Below, piece by piece: positions 24,663 to 32,736 of a stretch of 64,000 bases of DNA; positions within the stretch are counted from its first letter, which is position 1; each line of letters opens with the position of its first letter. The stretch is from NCBI RefSeq assembly GCF_020805785.1, contig NZ_JAJGZV010000004.1, positions 282,592 to 346,591 of the forward strand, given 5' to 3'. A program made the position numbers and the translations under genes. A model generated the notes under the pieces. The model saw only the letters and a list, made by a program, of their open reading frames with translations, had not been told where the DNA came from and made no database searches. This stretch comes from Flavobacterium chungbukense. GTDB taxonomy: Bacteria > Bacteroidota > Bacteroidia > Flavobacteriales > Flavobacteriaceae.

Positions 24663-25103
24663 TTAAAATTCTCCTACTGGCGGGTTTTTATCAAAACTTA
24701 CCATCCAGTTCACTCCGAATTTGTCTTTAAACATGCCGAAATAAGATCCCCAGAAAGTATCGTTCATTGCCATCTCTACATGTCCTCCAGCCGAAAGTCC
24801 ACTAAAGATTTTATCTGCTTCTTCTCTGCTTTCTGTATTAATGGAAATTGAAAAATTATCTCCAAAACCTACATCTCCGTATCTCGGATGACTGTCACTT
24901 CCCATTAAAATAGTATTTCCAATAGGAAGCGAAACATGCATAATTCGATTTAACGCTTCCTCAGAAAGTACTTCTCCTTCTTCTGCGGGTGCATCTTTAT
25001 ATTTTCCAATGTATGGAAAATCTCCACCAAAAACTGACTTGTAAAACAAAAATGCCTCTTCGCAAGTTCCGTTAAACATTAAATAAGGATTAATTGCTGC
25101 CAT
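24663..25103 (-). CDS. VOC family protein, PhnB-like
   Basis: A 146-residue vicinal-oxygen-chelate protein of the PhnB/3-demethylubiquinone-methyltransferase-like branch. It opens with INPYLMFNGTCEEAFLFYKSVFGG, typical of this group, and ends with FGMFKDKFGVNWMVSFDK. Conserved metal ligands of true glyoxalases are not clearly kept, so catalytic function is uncertain. Last gene of a same-strand run of five VOC/SRPBCC genes. Confidence 0.88.
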   Translation of the reverse strand: MAAINPYLMFNGTCEEAFLFYKSVFGGDFPYIGKYKDAPAEEGEVLSEEALNRIMHVSLPIGNTILMGSDSHPRYGDVGFGDNFSISINTESREEADKIFSGLSAGGHVEMAMNDTFWGSYFGMFKDKFGVNWMVSFDKNPPVGEF

Positions 25104-25151
25104 TTTTTTAATTGTTAATTGTTGATTATAAATTGTTAATGCCTTCGTATT

Positions 25152-25589
25152 CTATTCTTCAGACAATTCTTTAATTTTTTCCAGCCCTTTAGGAAACGCT
25201 TCTTTGAAATAGTCGATATGTTTTTCAATTACATCAACTTCTGCTTGAAGATCTATCTCATCTCCTTTTTGAGTCAGTCTATAGGTTTCCATTGCTCCCA
25301 CCCATTTCTGCGTTTCTTCATTTGGCGGAACTTCTTTAAAATCTTTAATTTCACCCATATGCTTAAATGCCATGTACTCATTTGGAATTTTAGTTTCAAT
25401 AATACTATTCATTCCTTCTCCTGTCGGGCCTAAAAAATAAATTTTATCTCCTTCTTTCCAATTCGTTTCAACGTAGCTCCCTTCACAAAAAGCACTTGTC
25501 CACTTTCTGTATGTTTCGTCATCCCATAAAACTTTCCAAATCTTTTCTTTAGAAGCTTTAATATCAATATTGAATACTAATTTTTCCAT
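25152..25589 (-). CDS. SRPBCC (AHSA1/START-like) domain protein
   Basis: A 145-residue protein of the AHSA1 branch of the SRPBCC superfamily, hydrophobic-ligand-binding helix-grip folds. It starts MEKLVFNIDIKASKEKIWKV, with the usual KEKIWKVLWDDETYRKWTSAF continuation. The ATG at 25589 lies one base after the stop of the upstream VOC gene (TAA-G-ATG), a tight coupling that fixes the start. A longer in-frame extension would run through the VOC gene and is rejected. Ligand unknown. Confidence 0.88.
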   Translation of the reverse strand: MEKLVFNIDIKASKEKIWKVLWDDETYRKWTSAFCEGSYVETNWKEGDKIYFLGPTGEGMNSIIETKIPNEYMAFKHMGEIKDFKEVPPNEETQKWVGAMETYRLTQKGDEIDLQAEVDVIEKHIDYFKEAFPKGLEKIKELSEE

Positions 25590-25590
25590 C

Positions 25591-26001
25591 TTAACTCGGT
25601 AATTTACTAAAGTCCATAAATAAAACATTCCAACGATGACCATCCAAATCGGCAAAACCGCAACCGTACATCCAGCCTTGACTTTCGGCAGGAGGTGCAA
25701 AAATAGTTCCGCCGGCTTCCTCCACTTTTTTAGCCAATTCGTCTACTTCTTCTCTGTTTTCTGCATCAATAGAAATCAGTAGTTCAGAGTTAGATTTTGT
25801 ATCAGTAAGACCGTTTTGAGAAAAACTCGAAAAAAGCATTTCCTCAAAAAGCATTACAACAAAATGCCCTTCGCCTACAACCATGCACGTCGAACTTGGC
25901 GTGTCATGCTGTTCATTAAACGAAAAACCAATTTTCCAGAAAAAATCTTTCGCTTTTGCCACATCCTTTACAGGAAGATTCAACCATATTTGCTTTGTCA
26001 T
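25591..26001 (-). CDS. VOC family protein (glyoxalase/bleomycin-resistance-like)
   Basis: A 136-residue VOC protein: WLNLPVKDVAKAKDFFWKIG at the N-terminus and GCGFADLDGHRWNVLFMD at the C-terminus. Those two beta-alpha-beta-beta-beta units form one metal-binding domain. It is similar in layout to the protein at 26569-26979, suggesting a duplication. One base separates its stop from the next SRPBCC gene, indicating translational coupling. Substrate unknown. Confidence 0.88.
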   Translation of the reverse strand: MTKQIWLNLPVKDVAKAKDFFWKIGFSFNEQHDTPSSTCMVVGEGHFVVMLFEEMLFSSFSQNGLTDTKSNSELLISIDAENREEVDELAKKVEEAGGTIFAPPAESQGWMYGCGFADLDGHRWNVLFMDFSKLPS

Positions 26002-26092
26002 TTTTTGTTTTTTTGTTGGGTTAGATATTTATTTTTTTCTTTTTTAAACCATATAAGTAATGTAAGCTATTTTAAGTTTTTAATCTTTTAAC

Positions 26093-26125
26093 CTTTGTCA
26101 CTTTGTTTCTTTGCACCTTAGAATC
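26093..26125. repeat. Dispersed CTAAG-type intergenic repeat
   Basis: CTTTGTCACTTTGTTTCTTT followed by GCACCTTAGAATCTTAG, the same repeat family as at 18696 and 31079, in the gap between the VOC and SRPBCC genes. Confidence 0.45.
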
Positions 26126-26530
26126 TTAGTTATTCTCTACGTAATTTTTAAAATTATCTAAAATCGCTTGCCAGCCTGCGCGTTGCATTTCTTCTGGATT
26201 TTGCGATTCTGGATCAAAACTTTCAATTATTTCCACTCCGCCCGAAGTTTCATTAAAAGTAATTTCAACCTTTCTTCCGTCTGCCATAACGTACGAAAGC
26301 GCTTCATTTGGTTTTACCAAAGTAAATTCGCCTTCAAAGTCAAAACTCATGCTGCCGTCCTTAGCCGCCATAGTCGATTTGAATTTTCCTCCTTCTCTTA
26401 AATCAGCTTCTGCATAAGGCGTATGCCAATCTGGTGAAGCAAAACTCCATTTTGTAATATGTTCAGGCGTATTCCAGAAATTCCAAACTTTGTCTAGCGA
26501 TGCCTTTATGGTGCTTTTTATTGTTATCAT
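26126..26530 (-). CDS. SRPBCC (AHSA1-type) domain protein
   Basis: A 134-residue protein, MITIKSTIKASLDKVWNFWN at the start and GWQAILDNFKNYVENN at the end, the standard AHSA1/START-like single domain (activator of Hsp90 ATPase homologue). It is often encoded next to VOC genes or ArsR regulators. Similar to, but clearly diverged from, the SRPBCC gene at 25152-25589. Function unknown. Confidence 0.88.
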   Translation of the reverse strand: MITIKSTIKASLDKVWNFWNTPEHITKWSFASPDWHTPYAEADLREGGKFKSTMAAKDGSMSFDFEGEFTLVKPNEALSYVMADGRKVEITFNETSGGVEIIESFDPESQNPEEMQRAGWQAILDNFKNYVENN

Positions 26531-26568
26531 TTTTATATCTTTTAATAATTTAGTATTGAATTTAATTT

Positions 26569-26979
26569 TTACATCTCATTTGGAATCTGACTTTCATTCA
26601 TATAGAAGACTTCCCAATGATGTCCATCTAAATCAAGAAAAGTTCTTTGATACATCCATCCATAATCTTTTGCAGGAATGTAATCTGTTCCACCAGTTTT
26701 TACTGCTTTATCAATCATTTCATCAACTTGTTCACGAGAATCTAGAGAAATTGAAATAAGAACTTCACTTGTTGTGGTAGAATCACAAATCTGCTTATAG
26801 GTAAAGGTTTTATAAAACTCTTCTACCAAAATCATTACAAATATATTTTCGTCAATAACTATGCAAGCTCCCTTTTCGTTTGTGAATTTTGGATTGGTCG
26901 AAAAACCAAGTCCGTTGTAAAAAGACACTGCCTTGTTTAAATCTTTTACGGCAAGATTTAAGAAGATTTTTGTTTTCAT
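26569..26979 (-). CDS. VOC family protein (glyoxalase/bleomycin-resistance-like)
   Basis: A 136-residue VOC protein: IFLNLAVKDLNKAVSFYNGLG at the N-terminus, and RTFLDLDGHHWEVFYMNESQ at the C-terminus with the usual DLDGHxWEV metal/ligand strand. It is the first gene of the minus-strand VOC/SRPBCC run and is transcribed divergently from a GlxA-type AraC regulator 141 bp away, which may regulate the run. Confidence 0.88.
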   Translation of the reverse strand: MKTKIFLNLAVKDLNKAVSFYNGLGFSTNPKFTNEKGACIVIDENIFVMILVEEFYKTFTYKQICDSTTTSEVLISISLDSREQVDEMIDKAVKTGGTDYIPAKDYGWMYQRTFLDLDGHHWEVFYMNESQIPNEM

Positions 26980-27079
26980 CTTTATAAAATTACGAATTAA
27001 TTAAAACAAATTTAATTTTTTAAGATTAGTTTAAAATGCTAATAAAAGTCATTTTTAGGGGCATTTGAGACAAAATACT

Positions 27080-27087
27080 TATTTTTG
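27080..27087 (+). promoter_or_regulatory. -7 element (TATTTTTG) of the GlxA-type regulator gene
   Basis: Perfect TAnnTTTG 33 nt before the ATG at 27121. It overlaps an in-frame TTG at 27085, which is therefore unlikely to be the start. Confidence 0.5.
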
Positions 27088-27120
27088 TTAGGCAATAAAC
27101 CTTCAAAAACAATCAAAATC

Positions 27121-28086
27121 ATGAGCAAGAAATTAGGATTAATAGTGCCTCACGACTACAAATTATTAAGTATTGCAGCTATTTTAGAAGTATTCGAAAC
27201 TACCAATAAATTGAGTTCTGGAACTGAAAAACCATTCGAAATCATGCTTTTTCAATCCAAAGAACAGTCTGATCAGGGAAATATTTTTGGTTACACTTCT
27301 AACCATGTTGAAACTTCAGATATTATTTTAGACCTGATTTTGATCCCAGCTTTTACAACTGATAATATGGGAGAAATGATTAAAAAAAACAGAAACTTCA
27401 TTCCATGGTTGCAAAAGCAGCATCAAAACGGAGCCGAATTGGCAAGTTTTTGTACTGGAGCTTTTTTGTTTGCCGCTTCTGGTTTGTTGAACGAAAAATT
27501 AGCCACAACACATGTCGATGCTTGCAGTGCTTTTACAAAGGCATTTCCGTTGGTAAAATTGAAAGCTGAGGAAACCTTGACAGCCGATGGAAGCTTATAT
27601 ACCAGCGGAGGATCAACCTCAACTTTTCATTTATTGATTCTTTTGGTTCAAAAATTCTGTGGAAACGAAATGGCAGTTAATATTGCTAAAATTTTCTCTA
27701 TCGATTTAAATCGTTATAAACAAAGCTATTTCAGCACTTTCAGACCCAATCACTTACACAATGATTCTCTAGTTGCTATGCTGCAGCAAAAAATTGAAAG
27801 CCAGTATCATTCTATAGAAAAGCTTGAAGAAATTACTAAAGACATTCCGACGAGCGCCAGAAACATGACAAGACGTTTTAAACAAGTGACAGGAATTCCG
27901 CCAATTGAATATCTACAAAATATAAGAGTTGAAAGTTCCAAGAAATATTTGGAACAAACACAACTTTCGATTTCAGAAATTATCGAAAAAACAGGTTACA
28001 ATGATCCGAAAGCTTTTAGAAAAGTCTTTTACAAAATGGTTGGCATGAAACCAATTGAATATAGAGAGAAATTTAGAGTGCAATAA
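27121..28086 (+). CDS. GlxA-family transcriptional regulator (DJ-1/PfpI plus AraC HTH)
   Basis: A 321-residue regulator. The N-terminal DJ-1/PfpI-like domain (about residues 1-185) contains the nucleophile-elbow-like ASFC111-TGAFLFAASGLL. The C-terminal AraC-type double helix-turn-helix (about 225-320) ends with LSISEIIEKTGYNDPKAFRKVF and GMKPIEYREKF. Such regulators usually activate or repress adjacent metabolic genes on binding a small ligand. It faces the divergent VOC/SRPBCC genes, its probable targets. The ATG at 27121 is chosen because the upstream TTG lies in the -7 element. Confidence 0.9.
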   Translation: MSKKLGLIVPHDYKLLSIAAILEVFETTNKLSSGTEKPFEIMLFQSKEQSDQGNIFGYTSNHVETSDIILDLILIPAFTTDNMGEMIKKNRNFIPWLQKQHQNGAELASFCTGAFLFAASGLLNEKLATTHVDACSAFTKAFPLVKLKAEETLTADGSLYTSGGSTSTFHLLILLVQKFCGNEMAVNIAKIFSIDLNRYKQSYFSTFRPNHLHNDSLVAMLQQKIESQYHSIEKLEEITKDIPTSARNMTRRFKQVTGIPPIEYLQNIRVESSKKYLEQTQLSISEIIEKTGYNDPKAFRKVFYKMVGMKPIEYREKFRVQ

Positions 28087-28113
28087 TTTTTACTGTAGTG
28101 ACGCAGAAAACAC

Positions 28114-28764
28114 TTAGGATTTAATAACCCACATCAGCATTTTTTTGTTGGTTTTCAGTAATTCATCAATTTCTTTCATTGCTTCATTTGAAACAGCCGG
28201 ACAACCCCAACCTTCTGGAGTTCCTTCAGGATAAACTTCATTATTTGGAATTGCATCCCAAGAGTGCAAAACAATGGCACGGCTTCTAGCATTAGAATTT
28301 GTTTTGTCTTTTCCCTGCAAAACATAATTAACTTTTATTCCCCACTGACTTACACCGCGATCTAAAATCACATATTTTCCAAGCGACGAACAATGCGAAT
28401 CAAATTCGTTACTAATCTGTGGTTTTTCTTTTGATGAAGTTCTTCCCCATTGATTATCGCCACAACCGTGGCTTACCATATAGGATTTACAAACCGCTTT
28501 CTTTTTAAAATCGTAAACAAAAAATCTTTTATAACCGGAATGCAATCCTAAATCAATTAAAATAAATTTATTCAGATTGAGATTTTTTGTTTTGCAGTAT
28601 TGTTGTGCTTCTTTATAATAGTCATTGTAATTGATTTCTACACGGGAATCTGCTGTTGAAACTATTTCTTTTTTATTTTCATTTTTAAAAACATCAGCTT
28701 CTTTTTTTTCTTTATTACAAGAAAAAATCAGAGACAGACAAATTATAAAAATCATTTTTTTCAT
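28114..28764 (-). CDS. Murein L,D-transpeptidase catalytic-domain lipoprotein (YkuD_2-like)
   Basis: A 216-residue lipoprotein: signal peptide MKKMIFIICLSLIFSC with lipobox LIFSC, then a charged linker. The catalytic domain (about residues 65-215) has the transpeptidase signature VLH167-SWD followed by WGC188-PAVS. The same fold is used by enzymes that crosslink peptidoglycan L,D-wise or attach lipoproteins to it; members of this exact branch are poorly characterised and some act as amidases or carboxypeptidases. Single gene, converging with the GlxA-like regulator gene. Confidence 0.88.
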   Translation of the reverse strand: MKKMIFIICLSLIFSCNKEKKEADVFKNENKKEIVSTADSRVEINYNDYYKEAQQYCKTKNLNLNKFILIDLGLHSGYKRFFVYDFKKKAVCKSYMVSHGCGDNQWGRTSSKEKPQISNEFDSHCSSLGKYVILDRGVSQWGIKVNYVLQGKDKTNSNARSRAIVLHSWDAIPNNEVYPEGTPEGWGCPAVSNEAMKEIDELLKTNKKMLMWVIKS

Positions 28765-28810
28765 GTTTACATTTACATAAAAGAGAAACGAAAATCGAAC
28801 TTAAAAAGTA

Positions 28811-28843
28811 TAAAAAAACCTATTCAAATAATGAATAGGTTTT
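28811..28843 (-). terminator. Terminator of clpX
   Basis: Perfect 11-bp stem AAAACCTATTC/GAATAGGTTTT with a 7-nt loop. The minus strand ends in a T-run, 42 nt past the clpX stop. Confidence 0.85.
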
Positions 28844-28884
28844 CTATAATTAAAACTCTTTTACAAAGTAAAGCGTTTTATAAT

Positions 28885-30117
28885 TTAAGAAGCAATCTCC
28901 ATACGCTTCAATAAGTTTTTACTCAAAGTATGTTCTGCGTATTCTTTATCAATTGACAAAGTTGTATCGTCAGAACTTGGTAATTCGTACATTGCATCTG
29001 TTAAGATAGCTTCACATAACGAACGTAATCCACGCGCTCCTAATTTGTATTCTAAAGCTTTATCTACAATAAAATCTAAAGCTTCGTCTGTAATAACAAA
29101 TTCAACATCATCCATTAAAAATAATTTTTGATATTGTTTTACTAATGCATTTTTAGGTTGCGTTAAGATAGCACGAAGTGTTTCTTTATCTAAAGGATCC
29201 ATGTGCGTTAACACTGGCAAACGACCAATAATCTCTGGAATCAATCCGAAATCTTTAATATCTTTTGGAATGATATATTGCAGTAAATTGTCTTTGTCAA
29301 TATTATCTACATTTTTAGAAGTCGAATAACCAACTGCCTGACGGTTTAAACGTTTTGAAATAATACGCTCAACTCCATCAAAAGCTCCACCTGCAATAAA
29401 CAAGATGTTTTGAGTATTTACCTCAACAAATTTCTGGTCTGGATGTTTACGTCCTCCTTTTGGCGGTACATTTACAACTGTTCCTTCTAATAATTTAAGT
29501 AAAGCTTGTTGAACTCCTTCTCCAGAAACGTCACGTGTAATTGATGGATTATCGCTTTTACGAGCAATTTTATCAATTTCATCAATAAATACGATTCCTC
29601 TTTCTGCTTTAGCTACGTCATAATCTGCAGCTTGAAGCAAACGAGTTAAGATACTTTCAACATCTTCTCCAACATAACCTGCTTCTGTTAATACTGTTGC
29701 ATCAACAATTGCTAAAGGAACATCTAACATTTTAGCAATAGTTTTTGCTACCAATGTTTTTCCTGTTCCGGTTTGACCAACCATGATGATGTTACTTTTT
29801 TCAATCTCAACTTCGTCGTCTAACTGCTGTTGCATTAAACGTTTGTAGTGATTGTAAACCGCAACCGACATCACTTTTTTAGTCTGATCCTGACCAATAA
29901 CATATTGATCTAGGAAAGCTCTAATTTCTTTTGGCTTCTTCAAGATTAAGTCACCAACCAATTTTGTGCTTCCGCTAGATTTTAATTCTTCTAAAACAAT
30001 TCCGTGCGCCTGCTCAATACACTTATCACAAATATGGGCATTGATACCTGCAATTAATAAATTAGTTTCTGGCTTCTTTCTTCCACAAAACGAACATTCT
30101 AATACTACTTTTGCCAT
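28885..30117 (-). CDS. clpX: ATP-dependent Clp protease ATP-binding subunit ClpX
   Basis: AAA+ unfoldase that feeds substrates to ClpP. The 410-residue protein has the N-terminal four-cysteine zinc-binding domain (C8-SFC11, then CDKC near residue 35), Walker A GQTGTGKTLVAKTIA, Walker B IVFIDEIDKIARK, and the pore/sensor segment GGRKHPDQKFVEVNTQNILF. The ClpP-docking IGF-type loop lies near residues 255-270. It follows clpP on the same strand, separated by 179 nt that contains dispersed repeats. Confidence 0.97.
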   Translation of the reverse strand: MAKVVLECSFCGRKKPETNLLIAGINAHICDKCIEQAHGIVLEELKSSGSTKLVGDLILKKPKEIRAFLDQYVIGQDQTKKVMSVAVYNHYKRLMQQQLDDEVEIEKSNIIMVGQTGTGKTLVAKTIAKMLDVPLAIVDATVLTEAGYVGEDVESILTRLLQAADYDVAKAERGIVFIDEIDKIARKSDNPSITRDVSGEGVQQALLKLLEGTVVNVPPKGGRKHPDQKFVEVNTQNILFIAGGAFDGVERIISKRLNRQAVGYSTSKNVDNIDKDNLLQYIIPKDIKDFGLIPEIIGRLPVLTHMDPLDKETLRAILTQPKNALVKQYQKLFLMDDVEFVITDEALDFIVDKALEYKLGARGLRSLCEAILTDAMYELPSSDDTTLSIDKEYAEHTLSKNLLKRMEIAS

Positions 30118-30124
30118 TCTTTAT

Positions 30125-30293
30125 TTAAGTTACTAAGCTGCAAAGATACTAAGTTTCTAAGCTTTTTAATCTAAAACTTAAAAACTTAACTTCTTTACAG
30201 CTTAATATTTTTATTTTTTATTTGATTTTAAAATCACAAAGAACACTTAGTCCCGAAGCTTTGGGATAGTGTCTTAGCAACTTAGAAGCTAAA
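30125..30293. repeat. CTAAG-type repeats between clpP and clpX
   Basis: Two blocks. The first (30125-30165) reads TTACTAAGCTGCAAAGATAC followed by TAAGTTTCTAAGC. The second (30233-30293) contains CACTTAGTCCCGAAGCTTTG then GGATAGTGTCTTAGCAACTTAG, with the small palindrome TCCCGAAGCTTTGGGA at its centre. Non-coding; possibly also shapes clpP-clpX read-through. Confidence 0.5.
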
Positions 30294-30296
30294 AAA

Positions 30297-30971
30297 TTAT
30301 CCTCTTCTTAATACTTCATCAATCATTCCGTATTCTTTTGCTTCGTCAGCAATCATCCAGTAATCACGCTCACTGTCTTTGTGAACTCTTTCGAAAGACT
30401 GGCCAGAATGTTGTGAAATAATATGGTATAACTCGTCTTTTAGTTTCAACATTTCACGTAAGTTGATTTCCATATCTGTCGCAACACCTTGTGCACCTCC
30501 AGATGGCTGGTGAATCATTACGCGAGAATGTGGTAGAGCAGAACGTTTTCCTGCTGCTCCTGCACATAATAAAACTGCCCCCATAGAAGCTGCCATTCCT
30601 GTACAAATTGTAGCAACGTCTGGTTTAATATATTGCATAGTATCGTAAATTCCTAAACCTGCATAAACACTTCCTCCTGGAGAGTTTAAATAAATCTGAA
30701 TGTCTTTTGATGCATCTGCACTTTCTAAGAATAATAACTGCGCCTGTACAACATTTGCAATCTGGTCATCGATACCAGTTCCTAAAAAGATGATTCTATC
30801 CATCATTAATCTTGAGAAAACGTCTAAGATTGAAACATTTAATTGACGTTCTTCGATAATATTTGGAGTTAAATTCGTCGGCGTCATTGCGCTGATGATT
30901 TTATCATAATATAAGCTATTTACTCCGTGGTGCTTTGTAGCAAAATTTTTGAATTCTTTACCGTAGTTCAT
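30297..30971 (-). CDS. clpP: ATP-dependent Clp protease proteolytic subunit ClpP
   Basis: Tetradecameric serine peptidase. The 224-residue protein carries the catalytic Ser in GMAAS129-MGAVLLCAGAAGKR and His in VMIH154-QPSGGAQG; the third residue, Asp, falls in the D-S-E-R-D-Y-W region. Tyrosine-rich and somewhat extended N-terminus (propeptide-like, first about 25 residues). It sits between tig and clpX in the conserved tig-clpP-clpX order. Confidence 0.97.
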   Translation of the reverse strand: MNYGKEFKNFATKHHGVNSLYYDKIISAMTPTNLTPNIIEERQLNVSILDVFSRLMMDRIIFLGTGIDDQIANVVQAQLLFLESADASKDIQIYLNSPGGSVYAGLGIYDTMQYIKPDVATICTGMAASMGAVLLCAGAAGKRSALPHSRVMIHQPSGGAQGVATDMEINLREMLKLKDELYHIISQHSGQSFERVHKDSERDYWMIADEAKEYGMIDEVLRRG

Positions 30972-31078
30972 ATTTTTAGTTTAAAGTTGAAAAGTCTAAA
31001 GTCAGCAAGTGACTTAAACGGATAAGACAAAGTTCATACCTTTTTATAAAGGATGCCAATTTGTCTTCTTTTTTTTAA

Positions 31079-31115
31079 GATGCCAAGATTCTAAGGCACT
31101 AAGATTCTAAGTTTT
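31079..31115. repeat. Dispersed CTAAG-type intergenic repeat
   Basis: AGATGCCAAGATTCTAAGGC followed by ACTAAGATTCTAAG: direct repeats of the GATTCTAAG core. Confidence 0.55.
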
Positions 31116-31149
31116 TTTTATTACGAAACGTTTCCCAATTTGAACCTAA

Positions 31150-31194
31150 AACAAAAAAAAAGAACGTCAACAGAATAAAAATCCATTGACGTTC
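31150..31194 (-). terminator. Terminator of tig
   Basis: Stem GAACGTCAA/TTGACGTTC with a 15-nt loop; on the minus strand it is followed by a T-run (the A-run at 31152-31161), about 110 nt past the stop at 31301. Confidence 0.75.
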
Positions 31195-31300
31195 AAATAT
31201 AATTATTTTTATCTTTCAGTTTCTGTAATAAAATCTTAATTTTTAAAAAGTATACTTCTTAAACTTTCGACTTTATAACCTTAGACTTTCAGATTAAAAT

Positions 31301-32623
31301 TTATTCTCCGTAAGAAGCAGCAATAAATTCTTCGTAAGTAACCTCTTTAGTTGTAGGGTTTGCTTTTTCTTTGAAAATATCTAACATTTTAGCTGCTACA
31401 ACTTGCTCAGAAAGTCTTTTTACTTCATCTTGATTAGATAAAACTCTAGCCACAATTCCTTGAACTTCTTCTTCAGTTGGATTTGTTTGACCAAATTGAG
31501 CCATTTGTTGTCTGATTGCGCCTGATGTAAACTCTTTTAAATCTTCAAAATTAATTTGAATATTGCTTTGAGCTAATGCTTTTCCTTCGATTAATTGGAA
31601 ACGTAAACCTTTTTCAGATCTTGCGTATTCAACTTCAGCTTCTTCTGCAGAAAGTTTTTTCTCTCCAACAGTTTGTAGCCATTTTTTAAGGAATTCAGCT
31701 GGTAAATCGAATTTAGTGTTTTCGATCAAGAAATCTTGAACATCTAATAATAATTTTTGGTCAGCTTGCTGTGCGAATTGTGCTTCAGCATCTTCTTTAA
31801 TTTTAGCTTTTAAATCATCTAAAGAAGCTACTTTTCCTTCACCAAAAAGTTTATCAAATAATTCTTGGTTTAATTCAGCTGGCTCAGAACCGTTAATTGC
31901 TTCGATAGTAAAGTTTACTTCAACATCTAAACCGTGAACACCTTCGTGACCTACTTTTAAGTAATCCATTAATTGGTGATCGTCATCAAATAAACCTTTT
32001 GTGCTTACTGTAACAACATCTCCAACTTTTTTACCTACGAATTGTTTTTGAGCTTTTTTGCTAAATGCATCTACAGAAATTGTAGTTGTATTATTGATTC
32101 CGCTTGCTTCGTTAGAAAAAGTTCCAGTTAAGTCAGATTTTGCATCAGATACTTCTTGAGGAATTGCTTTACCAAATTGTTTTTGGATACGCTCAACTTG
32201 TCCGTCGATTAATTTATCGTCAGCAGTAACGATATATTTTACGATATTATTTTTAGCTTCAAGATCAATTTCGAAGTTTGGCACTAAACCAATTTCGTAT
32301 TCGAAAGTTAATTCTTCAGCATCCCAATCAAAGTTTTCGTTTACTTTAGCAAGAGGAGTTCCTAAAAGATTTAATCTTTCAGATTGAATATAACGCTCTA
32401 AAGCCAAATCAACTACTTTTTTAATCTCTTCTTGTTTAATACCTTTTCCGTATTGTTTTTCAACAAGATCTTTAGGCACAGCGCCTTTTCTAAATCCTTT
32501 TACTTGCGCTAAAGGCATTTTTTCGTTAATTCTTTTGGCTACTTGACCTTTATAATCCATATGAACAACGTTCATAACAATTGTCTCGTTTACAGCGTCT
32601 ATTGCTACTCTTTTAATATCCAT
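31301..32623 (-). CDS. tig: Trigger factor
   Basis: Ribosome-bound chaperone that receives nascent chains at the exit tunnel. The 440-residue protein has the ribosome-binding signature G43-FRKGAVP. The middle segment (about residues 145-235) occupies the place of the FKBP-type prolyl isomerase domain but is diverged, and the long C-terminal helical arms follow. It is followed by clpP and clpX on the same strand. Its promoter overlaps a dyad (32650-32684). Confidence 0.94.
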   Translation of the reverse strand: MDIKRVAIDAVNETIVMNVVHMDYKGQVAKRINEKMPLAQVKGFRKGAVPKDLVEKQYGKGIKQEEIKKVVDLALERYIQSERLNLLGTPLAKVNENFDWDAEELTFEYEIGLVPNFEIDLEAKNNIVKYIVTADDKLIDGQVERIQKQFGKAIPQEVSDAKSDLTGTFSNEASGINNTTTISVDAFSKKAQKQFVGKKVGDVVTVSTKGLFDDDHQLMDYLKVGHEGVHGLDVEVNFTIEAINGSEPAELNQELFDKLFGEGKVASLDDLKAKIKEDAEAQFAQQADQKLLLDVQDFLIENTKFDLPAEFLKKWLQTVGEKKLSAEEAEVEYARSEKGLRFQLIEGKALAQSNIQINFEDLKEFTSGAIRQQMAQFGQTNPTEEEVQGIVARVLSNQDEVKRLSEQVVAAKMLDIFKEKANPTTKEVTYEEFIAASYGE

Positions 32624-32649
32624 CTTCTTCTTTAATTTACATAATAAAA

Positions 32650-32684
32650 TTGGGTCGCAAAATTATAAAATTTTTGCAACCCAA
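32650..32684 (-). promoter_or_regulatory. tig promoter inside a 13-bp inverted repeat
   Basis: Arms TTGGGTCGCAAAA (32650-32662) and TTTTGCAACCCAA (32672-32684) are inverted with one mismatch. On the minus strand the dyad contains TAATTTTG (32665-32658), a TAnnTTTG match, with TTG 16 nt upstream of it. It lies 27 nt before the tig ATG. Confidence 0.55.
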
Positions 32685-32736
32685 CCAAGTTTTTAATCTA
32701 TTGTATTTGAACCAGTTTTAATCTGCTCCATTTGTT

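Larger units (their letters stand above)
30972..31300. other. Gap between tig and clpP with a repeat and the tig terminator
   Basis: 329 bp without a gene. It holds a CTAAG-type repeat (31079-31115) and the tig terminator (31158-31194). The clpP promoter must lie in 30972-31075, but no full consensus is seen there. Confidence 0.5.

Noticed and set aside
25590..25700. 37-residue N-terminal extension of the SRPBCC gene at 25152
   Set aside because: It runs through the end of the VOC gene, and the ATG one base after the VOC stop gives the family-typical N-terminus.
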